In this document: piece after piece, positions 1 to 4,879 of the stretch | Layout: each line of letters begins with the position of its first letter | Numbering within the stretch: position 1 is the first letter of the stretch | Assembly: GCA_031273735.1 (NCBI GenBank) | Contig: JAISRI010000082.1 | Coordinates: forward strand, 1-5,002 | Direction of reading: 5' to 3' | DNA: 5,002 nt | Origin: Helicobacteraceae bacterium | Lineage (GTDB): Bacteria; Campylobacterota; Campylobacteria; Campylobacterales; SZUA-545 | Notes under the pieces: generated by a model | The model's input: the letters and a program-made list of their open reading frames with translations, nothing else | What the model was told of the DNA's origin: nothing | The model's database searches: none | Translations under genes and position numbers: made by a program

Positions 1-790
1 CTTTCTACCCAAGCGCTCGTGTTGCGAATTTTATATGAACTAACGCCTAGCGCGGTAACGACAAGTTTCTCGCACTTTTGATACTCTTCGCATAAAAGCC
101 ATTCGCCTTGTAGAGCGGAGGGAATTTGTTTGTCATCATCTAAATCCCCTTCCGTTGCGTCTCCGATCGTAGGAGGCGTAGCTTCTCCGCTAACGTCGAT
201 CAACACTATTGGCGTTCCTTCCACGTTTCCGCCTATCGTTGCGCTACCCGCTTTTATGCCTCCGTTAGCGTCAGGGTCATATACGCCCTCGATCGTGTAG
301 AAGTCGCCGTTTGAGGAAGAACCTACAAGAGCGAAGCGATCGTCGTTTAGGAGGTATAAGCCCGCTAGGTTAAAGACTTTTGATCCCGCTTGCAGTTTGC
401 CGACAAGAACGCACTCTGAAGACGATAACGCCAACGTGCAACTAGCCGTAAATGCAGCCGCTTGTGGAGTGAAAGCCAATGGAACGACGTTTGTCGTAAC
501 GTTTGTTGAAAGAATGGAAGATGAAGATCTTACGGGAACGCTTCCTGCCGAACCGCTGATTGCGATTGATTTGGTGGATTCGCCTCCGCCGCCGCCTCCT
601 CCAGAACTGCCACCGCCTCCGCCGCCGCAACCTATAAAGGTTAAAGCCGTAATCGCGATAGCCGAAGCTATTAAAGAGCGAGCGCTCTTAATACTACGAA
701 GAAAGGACGAGTTATCGACGCAAGCCGTTCTCTCTCTCTCTCTCTCTCTCTCTCGGTGGAGAAAGATTCGTTTATGGTTTGAGATACCAT
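1..790 (-). CDS. Phase-variable lipoprotein gene, OFF as assembled; 3' end outside window
   Basis: This minus-strand gene starts at ATG 788-790, preceded by a good Shine-Dalgarno (AAGGAG, 6-nt spacing). The first 12 codons (MVSQTINESFST) run into (GA)13. With 13 units the ATG frame ends at TAA 671-673, giving a 39-residue peptide. With 12 units (or 9, 15) the frame becomes Glu-Arg repeats, a positive stretch with KSARS, a hydrophobic segment and a lipobox ending FIGC (Cys codon 627-629, residue 54 of the 12-unit form), then open without a stop to position 1, giving at least 262 residues. After the Cys comes a Gly/Ser linker of about 15 residues, then a Ser/Thr/Ala-rich, beta-rich-looking domain with Cys pairs SCTLALSSSEC and LLCEEYQKC. 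No ATG, GTG or TTG lies in frame between repeat and lipobox, so the upstream ATG seems required. The product would be exported and lipidated, with unknown function. The family is not recognised. Codons after the repeat look normal, so I read this as a switched-off gene, not a decayed one. Confidence 0.8.
729..754 (-). repeat. (GA)13 dinucleotide microsatellite, putative phase-variation switch
   Basis: Thirteen TC units on the plus strand (GA on the minus strand) lie 12 codons inside the lipoprotein reading frame. The tract is 26 nt, so it is out of phase by two bases. The lipoprotein frame is restored when the unit number is a multiple of three (9, 12, 15). Thirteen units end in TAA at 671-673; 14 units would run into an earlier TAA just after the repeat. 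Slipped-strand mispairing in such tracts is the known mechanism of contingency loci. The coded repeat in the ON state is Glu-Arg. Confidence 0.88.
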
Positions 791-796
791 AGGAAA

Positions 797-802
797 CTCC
801 TT
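797..802 (-). promoter_or_regulatory. Ribosome binding site of the GA-repeat lipoprotein gene
   Basis: AAGGAG on the minus strand lies six bases upstream of ATG 788-790. It fixes the start upstream of the GA tract, which is what makes the tract a translational on/off switch rather than a promoter-spacing element. Confidence 0.8.
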
Positions 803-852
803 TTGAGATGAAATTGTCAAAGCTAACTTTTACAAGCCGTTTGACGGCGATC

Positions 853-858
853 ATTGTA
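853..858 (-). promoter_or_regulatory. Possible -10 box (TACAAT) for the GA-repeat lipoprotein gene
   Basis: TACAAT on the minus strand lies about 60 bases upstream of the ATG. No good TTGACA is seen 16-18 bases further up; an AT-rich tract (TTTTAAGATT) sits there instead, as in epsilonproteobacterial sigma-70 promoters, which often lack a -35 box. The 30-bp tandem repeat begins immediately upstream of this box. This rests on a single hexamer match. Confidence 0.35.
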
Positions 859-860
859 GC

Positions 861-920
861 GCGGTAATCTTAAAATCTATTGAGAATTGAGCGGCAATCT
901 TAAAATCTATTGAGATTTGA
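861..920. repeat. Two tandem copies of a 30-bp unit upstream of the lipoprotein promoter
   Basis: Positions 861-890 and 891-920 are head-to-tail copies of the same 30 bases, differing at two positions (T/C at the fifth base, A/T at the twenty-sixth). The core AATCTTAAAATCTATTGAGA is identical in both. They abut the putative -10 box and so occupy roughly the -15 to -75 zone, where a regulator or a curved AT-rich upstream element would act. No further copy is seen in the window. Confidence 0.85.
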
Positions 921-943
921 AAGGTTTTATGAAAGTTTTTTGA

Positions 944-978
944 GGGGTATGGGGGGGAGGGAGCGAGGGTTTTGGGGG
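944..978 (+). other. G-quadruplex-type sequence
   Basis: The plus strand has five runs of three or more G: 944-947, 951-957, 959-961, 967-969 and 974-978. The intervening loops are 3, 1, 5 and 4 bases. This meets the usual pattern of four G3+ runs with loops of 7 or fewer. It lies about 85 bases upstream of the putative -10 box of the GA-repeat lipoprotein gene, with G on the strand opposite to the gene's coding strand. Folding is predicted, not shown. Confidence 0.65.
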
Positions 979-998
979 TTTTGGCGTTTTGCGTTGAT

Positions 999-1010
999 CG
1001 CGGGAATGAC
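999..1010. repeat. Half copy of the dRS3-like repeat
   Basis: CGCGGGAATGAC here equals the right end of the complete repeat unit at 1218-1237 plus its flank. The partner ATTCCC half is missing; GTTGAT precedes it instead. It is probably the remnant of a decayed or recombined element. Confidence 0.5.
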
Positions 1011-1041
1011 TTAAGGCGGCGGATTTGTCGCGTTAAAGGCG

Positions 1042-1095
1042 AGTTTGAAATACGTCGTTTTTTTTGGTTTAAATCGTCGTATTGTTGAAACTACC
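1042..1095. repeat. Imperfect inverted repeat linked to the mosaic element
   Basis: The left arm at 1042-1057 (AGTTTGAAATACGTCG) and the right arm at 1075-1095 are an imperfect inverted pair around a T-rich spacer. The 11-mer TTTGAAATACG recurs exactly at 1187-1197 inside the core of the neighbouring 120-bp element. The right arm, read in reverse complement, resembles 1180-1197 (about 14 of 18 bases). This suggests older pieces of related repeats lie side by side. Confidence 0.4.
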
Positions 1096-1125
1096 TTAAA
1101 CAAAGCAAAACCAATAACCGCAGTC

Positions 1126-1145
1126 ATTCCCGCGTAGGCGGGAAT
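1126..1145. repeat. dRS3-like 20-bp palindromic unit, copy 1
   Basis: ATTCCC, eight bases (GCGTAGGC), then GGGAAT. The unit is itself a hairpin, CCCGC pairing with GCGGG, and forms the centre of the left arm of the 120-bp element. Confidence 0.75.
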
Positions 1146-1217
1146 CCAAATAGCGCGAAGCGCTGATCTTTGATCAGTTGGTAGTTTTTGAAATACGCAC
1201 GGCTAGGCCGTATTTGG

Positions 1218-1237
1218 ATTCCCGCCTCCGCGGGAAT
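1218..1237. repeat. dRS3-like 20-bp palindromic unit, copy 2 (inverted)
   Basis: ATTCCC, eight bases (GCCTCCGC), then GGGAAT. In reverse complement it differs from copy 1 at one base. It forms the centre of the right arm of the 120-bp element. Confidence 0.75.
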
Positions 1238-1299
1238 GACTAAATACGGCGGTTTTACTGATAAATGCGTAAGTTTTTGGCATTTCGTTTGATCCTTTT

Positions 1300-1365
1300 G
1301 GATTCCCGCCTTCCTTCGCGATTACGCCCCCAGAAGCGGGGCTATGCTAAAGTCGCGGGAATGAC
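1300..1365. repeat. Interrupted dRS3-like unit
   Basis: GGATTCCCGCC at 1300-1310 and CGCGGGAATGAC at 1354-1365 match the two ends of copy 2, but the ATTCCC and GGGAAT halves are 49 bases apart instead of 8. The extra sequence contains a GCCCC/GGGGC hairpin (1326-1330 with 1338-1342). It lies 30 bases beyond the stop of the propeller-solenoid gene and, transcribed from it, could form a stem-loop. It may be an insertion into the unit or a longer member of the same repeat class. Confidence 0.55.
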
Positions 1366-1394
1366 GGCGTTTGGGGATTGAACCTTAGCGGTTA

Positions 1395-3602
1395 TCAATT
1401 TTGCATCACAAAAACAAGAATGGCTATGATAGCGATCATTATCAAGATTACAGTCCAGCCGATGTTGGTGAGCGTAGAAACCGAGTCGTTTCGCTCGCTT
1501 TTGGCTAGATCGTAAAAGCTGATTATCGTTCGCGGCAGACCGATCAACGAATAGCTTTGAATAGCGCGATTTGCGGGCGTAATTTTCAGCGTTTCGATCT
1601 GATTTTGCGCGTTAAAGGCAAGTTGCAAAAGCGGATCGCGCCCAAAATACCGCTCGTAATTCTTGTAGGTTTCGCCCCAATTAACCGCGCCAGAAACCAC
1701 CACGCGGCGTATCTCCTCGCAAAAACCTATGCGTAAAAGAAGCGCGGAGTAATCGAGAAATAGCGGGCTTTTTGCCTCGTCGCTAATCAAAAGATAAACG
1801 GCTTGGCTATCGCCAATCTCCGCGGCTTTGCTCGCCCGCTCGAAATGCGCGGCGCTCTCTTTGAAAACCGATAAAAACTGCGGCGCGTCCGTCAAGAACG
1901 GGTATTTCGCCGCAAGCGCTAACGCCGCGTCGTTCTTACCATTTTTCGCCGACTCTAAAAACGAGAACAACGCGGCGATCGGATCTTTTAGGATAGGGTT
2001 TGAACCAAGCGCGCTAAGCTCTCTTGCCATATCCAGCGCGGCTTGGTAGAAATGTCGATCCGCGTATGAGTGCATTTCGCGCTCCAAAGCGGCGATTTTA
2101 CGCGCCTTTTCCTCAAAATGCGGCAATCCTTTACAAATTGGCTCTTTATCGCACCAAGCGTCAAAACTTTGCCAATCCCGCGTCTTGTAAAGCTCCAAAG
2201 CGTGGATAAACGACGCGGGAAAGTCGATAATGTGGCGTGCCGTTTCGCCCTTTTCAAGCGCGTCTTCAAACGGTTCCAAAGCCTTCTTTGCCAAATCGTT
2301 TTCGCCCGATTTTATCCGCTCGATCGCCTCTTCGACGGCGCTTTTCCACTCTTCAAAGAATAATCTGCCCGATAAAGATTCGTTTAAGATTGGATTAGCG
2401 TTTAAAAGCGTTTGCGTTTCTCGCATTCGGCGATTTTTGAAAGCCTCGCGCAGTTCGCCAAGCTCCGTAGCTCGCGGTAGCGCCTCTTCAAAAAGCTCGC
2501 GCTTTGTCAAATCCTCCCAAAAAGGCGAAATCGCCTCTTTTGCCAACTCGGCTTTACCTTCTTCCAAAAACCTAACGGCGCTAGGATAGACGTTCTCCTC
2601 CCAAGCGCGTTCGAGCCATTCGCAAAAAGGCGCGTTTAGCAAAGTAAAACCGCTTGTCGCGATTAGCGCGTTTGCCGCGTCGTAATCCTCAGCGTCAATC
2701 GCAAAGGCGCAAGATTCTTTAAGTTGGCTTAGATCGTAGCTTTCGCTCGCGCCTCTTTCGCCAATTACAAAGATAAAATCGCCGCGCTGTTTGAGAGCCG
2801 CGATCGGTTCGTTTAATAGCCGCCACGACCTAGCGATATGATTGCGCGTCAGATCAAGCGCCGCCAAAGAGCCGTTTTCCAGCCCGACTAGCGCATAGCG
2901 CGAAGTTACGATCAGAGCTTCGGGGGAGGTTCTAGGCGACGATATAGAGTCGATCGCGGCTCCGTTTGCATACCACGAACAGATAAACATATCGCTCTCT
3001 CTGCCAAGTAACAAAAGCTGCCCGTTAGGCAAAAAAGCGCCGCCGATCACGGATTTTGGCGGCTTTATTTCAAGCGCGATTCTATGCAAAAGCAGATCAT
3101 ATACGATAGCGGATCCATCGCGCTCCGCCGCGAACAAAAACCGCCGATCGGGGCTGAAAAACAGCGCTTCGGGTCGTCTAAACAGCACGGGCGCGAGCGA
3201 ATAAAAATTGGCGCGGCGCGAAAAAACCTGCAAAAAACCTTCCGAATCAATCGCGGCGAATAGATCGCCGCAGAACGCGGCGCGGACAATCTCTTTTAAG
3301 CCTAAAATCTTTGATGAGTATTCGCCCTTTTGCCCTAGCGAAAAACTAATGGCGACGTTTTCTCTAATCGCCAACACGTCGCCATCCGCCGAAATATCGA
3401 CCGCTACCGCGTTGGCTAGGCTTTCGACGAGTCTTTTGTCCTTAAACTTTCCGTTTTTATCGAAACGATAAAGAAAGCCGATCGCGTCGATCGCGTAAAA
3501 AAGCCCGTCTATAAACGCGGCGTCTAGCGGTTTGAAGTCAAGATTTAACGCGGTATTCCAGCCCAAAAGTTTCTCGCTTGTCTTTTTGATGGCGCAAAGC
3601 AT
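1395..3602 (-). CDS. Predicted beta-propeller / alpha-solenoid protein with C-terminal membrane anchor
   Basis: The gene starts at ATG 3600-3602 (735 residues) or the in-frame TTG at 3606-3608 two codons earlier; an in-frame TGA lies two codons before the TTG, so nothing longer is possible. No Shine-Dalgarno is visible before either. No signal peptide is seen. Residues about 15-300 show WD40/propeller-like beta repeats of hydrophobic strand, turn and short Asp/Gly-rich loops (for example FYAIDAIGFLYRFD, LFAAIDSEGFLQVF, LFAAERDGSAIVYD, YALVGLENGSLAALD). Residues about 305-690 are strongly helical, rich in Ala, Glu, Leu and Lys, with paired-helix periodicity as in TPR-like solenoids. Residues about 715-733 are a single hydrophobic helix (GWTVILIMIAIIAILVFVM) ending two residues before the stop. 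I infer a tail-anchored protein with a large cytoplasmic scaffold. No catalytic motif is seen. The specific family and function are not recognised. The reading frame is intact, unlike its two lipoprotein neighbours. Confidence 0.92.
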   Translation of the reverse strand: MLCAIKKTSEKLLGWNTALNLDFKPLDAAFIDGLFYAIDAIGFLYRFDKNGKFKDKRLVESLANAVAVDISADGDVLAIRENVAISFSLGQKGEYSSKILGLKEIVRAAFCGDLFAAIDSEGFLQVFSRRANFYSLAPVLFRRPEALFFSPDRRFLFAAERDGSAIVYDLLLHRIALEIKPPKSVIGGAFLPNGQLLLLGRESDMFICSWYANGAAIDSISSPRTSPEALIVTSRYALVGLENGSLAALDLTRNHIARSWRLLNEPIAALKQRGDFIFVIGERGASESYDLSQLKESCAFAIDAEDYDAANALIATSGFTLLNAPFCEWLERAWEENVYPSAVRFLEEGKAELAKEAISPFWEDLTKRELFEEALPRATELGELREAFKNRRMRETQTLLNANPILNESLSGRLFFEEWKSAVEEAIERIKSGENDLAKKALEPFEDALEKGETARHIIDFPASFIHALELYKTRDWQSFDAWCDKEPICKGLPHFEEKARKIAALEREMHSYADRHFYQAALDMARELSALGSNPILKDPIAALFSFLESAKNGKNDAALALAAKYPFLTDAPQFLSVFKESAAHFERASKAAEIGDSQAVYLLISDEAKSPLFLDYSALLLRIGFCEEIRRVVVSGAVNWGETYKNYERYFGRDPLLQLAFNAQNQIETLKITPANRAIQSYSLIGLPRTIISFYDLAKSERNDSVSTLTNIGWTVILIMIAIIAILVFVMQN

Positions 3603-3620
3603 AGCCAAAGATCAATAAAG

Positions 3621-3660
3621 GCGACGCTTTTAATTAGTTAAAATTTCAACAACGCGTCGC
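3621..3660. promoter_or_regulatory. AT-rich promoter zone of the propeller-solenoid gene, bounded by an inverted repeat
   Basis: GCGACGC at 3621-3627 and GCGTCGC at 3654-3660 are a perfect 7-base inverted pair. The 26 bases between them are almost pure A/T with TTGAAA and TAACTAAT-like motifs on the minus strand, 20-60 bases upstream of the start. This is the likeliest promoter place for the gene. The flanking inverted repeat could be an operator, or chance. Confidence 0.35.
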
Positions 3661-3762
3661 AAAGTCGATCAAAACGCCATATGGTTATTTTCGCAGCGAA
3701 GCGATAGCCCCCTTTCTCTGCGATTGAGCGCTGACGCGCGCTTATCGTTGCGGGAATTGTAC

Positions 3763-3814
3763 AAGTCAATGATTTCGTCGACACTTTTATCTTGCGATAC
3801 TCAATGATTGACTT
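3763..3814. repeat. Inverted/direct repeat pair in the 3609-3912 gap
   Basis: AAGTCAAT at 3763-3770 and ATTGACTT at 3807-3814 are an inverted pair. TCAATGATT also occurs as a direct repeat at 3766-3774 and 3801-3809. Just after it, TGCGGAAATGAC (3816-3827) resembles the end of the dRS3-like units with two changes. The rest of the 304-bp gap holds no supportable gene. Confidence 0.35.
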
Positions 3815-3849
3815 CTGCGGAAATGACGAGAATGGGCAGATCGATTAAA

Positions 3850-3906
3850 TGTAGGCGGGTCAGCGGAAGCTTAATCCGAAGTTGTCGCTTTAATACCCGC
3901 CCTACA
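3850..3906 (-). terminator. Long hairpin directly after the poly-G lipoprotein gene
   Basis: TGTAGGCGGGT (3850-3860) pairs with ACCCGCCCTACA (3895-3906), with one bulged base. Inside it AGCG/CGCT and CGGA/TCCG can pair, making a longer stem. The structure begins six bases after the lipoprotein stop, where a terminator is expected. On the minus strand it is followed by ATTTAATC, a poor T-tract, so efficiency is doubtful; it may instead protect the 3' end. Confidence 0.5.
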
Positions 3907-4419
3907 ATCATTTTACTTCCTTACGATTCGCCACTCATAGTAAGTATCTGGCGATCCGCCATATGCAAAAAAGAGCGAATCTCCAGTATATAAGCTCACG
4001 CTATAGGAGTACGTTGAACCTTCCCTTTCGCAGGAAAGCGTGAAATTATGCGTAATTCTATCGCCGCTACATAAAAACCCGCGCTGTTCGAGCGCGTTTT
4101 GATAGTTTAAGCCCGACGAGATATAAACTTCTCCATTAATGCGATAACTAATAGCGTCTGTCCTGCCATTGATCGCGCCGAAGATTTCTTCAAATTTGGT
4201 AATACTCGGAACTATATCGCCAGTGCCATCAACAGATAAAGACACTCTCTCGTCTTGCACCATAGCGCAAGCGAGTTTATATAAAAAAGGCAGAGAACTA
4301 TTTTTATAATGAGTAGCTCCGCTTGGACAACCGCTGTTGTAACCGATCGTAAACTGCTTACCGCTTTCGTCGCCGGCAACGAGCGCGGTTTCAAATTCCG
4401 TTTTAGCGCCTGCGGACGC

Positions 4420-4425
4420 GGGGGG
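4420..4425 (-). other. C6 run at the reading-frame break
   Basis: Six C on the minus strand lie in the only interval (about 4403-4428) where the frame coming from the lipobox and the frame of the C-terminal domain are both open. Loss of one C fuses them directly; gain of one C would instead join the tail to the third frame upstream. It is short for a contingency tract but a common place for replication or sequencing slippage. Confidence 0.55.
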
Positions 4426-4675
4426 AAAACCTTAGCGAATTGCGAGTACGCAAAATACTTGACATAGTTGGAGCGGGAAATCTTGTTGAAATCAGCTCGA
4501 ACGTAAGCGGTACGTTATCGTTTCGATAATCGGACTCATATGGGCTATCTCCGCCTGATCCGCTACTTGAGCTACCACAACCGATCAACGCAAAGCTTGC
4601 AACAAGCAATGGAACAAACAGGCTAACCCGAAAGAAAAAAAATACGCCTTTTGGCGCGACTATTAGGGAGTTATA

Positions 4676-4689
4676 CCCCCCCCCCCCCC
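4676..4689 (-). repeat. Poly-G tract of 14, putative phase-variation switch
   Basis: Fourteen C on the plus strand (G on the minus strand) lie ten codons after the lipoprotein start. With 14 the frame runs through signal peptide and lipobox (ON). With 13 or 16 it meets TAA four codons later; with 15 the next codons are GTA TAA. Long poly-G tracts inside coding starts are the typical contingency switch of Campylobacter and Helicobacter. A homopolymer of this length is also error-prone in sequencing. Confidence 0.85.
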
Positions 4690-4729
4690 ACAAACGAGGG
4701 AATGAAACTAAAGATCGCATGTTTGGATG

Positions 4730-4736
4730 CCTCCTT
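4730..4736 (-). promoter_or_regulatory. Ribosome binding site of the poly-G lipoprotein gene
   Basis: AAGGAGG on the minus strand, nine bases before ATG 4718-4720. It places translation start upstream of the poly-G tract. No alternative in-frame start with a comparable site lies between the tract and the signal-peptide core. Confidence 0.8.
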
Positions 4737-4750
4737 TTTAAGATAGGACA

Positions 4751-4756
4751 AGCATA
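4751..4756 (-). promoter_or_regulatory. Possible -10 box (TATGCT) for the poly-G lipoprotein gene
   Basis: TATGCT on the minus strand lies about 30 bases before the start, with an AT-rich stretch (AATTTTAAGCCTATATCC) upstream and no recognisable -35. It is downstream of the porB hairpin, so it would drive the lipoprotein gene alone. The match is weak. Confidence 0.25.
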
Positions 4757-4824
4757 GCGGATATAGGCTTAAAATTGGATTACGGCACAACTTTAGCGAG
4801 CGTGGCGCTAACTAAATGCGACAA

Positions 4825-4847
4825 GCCGATCGCAAAACGCGATCGGC
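4825..4847 (-). terminator. Hairpin after the porB-like gene
   Basis: GCCGATCGC (4825-4833) and GCGATCGGC (4839-4847) form a perfect 9-bp GC-rich stem with a five-base loop, 33 bases beyond the porB stop. On the minus strand it is followed by TTGTCGCATTTAG, only a weak T-run. It is a probable transcription end for the por operon and separates it from the lipoprotein gene. Confidence 0.6.
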
Positions 4848-4879
4848 GTTATCATTGCGCTACTTCAAGTCAAATAAAA

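Larger units (their letters stand above)
1122..1241. mobile_element. 120-bp mosaic repeat element with 31-bp inverted ends (dRS3/NIME-like)
   Basis: The left arm 1122-1152 and right arm 1211-1241 are inverted repeats matching at 30 of 31 bases. Each arm contains one unit of the form ATTCCC-N8-GGGAAT (1126-1145 and 1218-1237), the pattern described for dRS3 units of Neisseria intergenic mosaic elements. The 58-bp core holds three small perfect hairpins: AGCGC/GCGCT at 1152-1164, CTGATC/GATCAG at 1163-1177 and ACGGC/GCCGT at 1199-1211, each with a three-base loop. There is no coding capacity and no clear target-site duplication. It is either a non-autonomous (MITE-like) element or two integration-type repeats that captured a core. 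As RNA the whole would fold into one long stem-loop and could end or stabilise transcripts of the adjacent gene. Confidence 0.75.
3913..4720 (-). pseudogene. Lipoprotein gene with poly-G tract near its start and a mid-gene frameshift
   Basis: The gene begins at ATG 4718-4720 after AAGGAGG (9-nt spacing). The frame reads MRSLVSFPRL, crosses 14 G (Trp-Gly4), a hydrophobic signal segment with Phe-rich n/h-region, a lipobox ALIGC (Cys48), then a Ser/Gly linker (SSSSGSGGD). This frame stops at TAA 4403-4405. A different frame, open from just upstream of the C6 run to TAA 3913-3915, carries a clear protein tail of about 170 residues (TEFETALVAG, NGRTDAISYRINGE, YYEWRIVRK). The total of 808 nt is one base more than a multiple of three. 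One base fewer in the six-C run (4420-4425) would join the two into a 268-residue lipoprotein. A third frame between 4513 and 4425 (TAYVRADFNKISRSNYVKY) also looks coding, so two lesions are possible. It could be a decayed gene, a second slippage site, or a consensus error. The family is not recognised. Placement and design resemble the other lipoprotein gene. Confidence 0.72.

Noticed and set aside
442..630. Minus-strand Arg-rich 62-residue open frame
   Set aside because: It is a shifted reading of the glycine codons of the lipoprotein linker. The composition is an artefact of GGC/GGA triplets read out of phase.
397..792. Plus-strand open frame with a poly-proline segment and Leu-Ser repeats
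   Set aside because: It is the antisense of the Gly-rich linker and GA tract of the minus-strand lipoprotein. The proline and Leu-Ser runs are by-products of those repeats, and no ribosome binding site fits.
999..1370. CRISPR-like array from the repeated ATTCCC/GGGAAT units
   Set aside because: The units are palindromic, in mixed orientation and irregularly spaced, with no uniform spacers and no cas genes; they are intergenic mosaic repeats.
1828..3471. Several plus-strand and shifted minus-strand open frames inside the propeller-solenoid gene
   Set aside because: They overlap a 735-codon intact gene with clear protein-like composition and have no start signals; GC-rich codons reduce stops on the opposite strand.
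3808..3993. Plus-strand 61-residue open frame across the lipoprotein 3' end
   Set aside because: It overlaps the hairpin and the conserved-looking C-terminal codons of the minus-strand gene, with no ribosome binding site.
4212..4394. Minus-strand 60-residue frame with a hydrophobic stretch
   Set aside because: It is an alternative phase of the lipoprotein C-terminal region. The frame ending at 3913 runs through the same bases with far more plausible protein sequence.
4635..4642. A8 (T8 on the coding strand) as a further phase-variation tract in the poly-G lipoprotein
   Set aside because: Eight A/T is short for a contingency tract, and the frame is continuous across it, so nothing in the sequence points to switching there.
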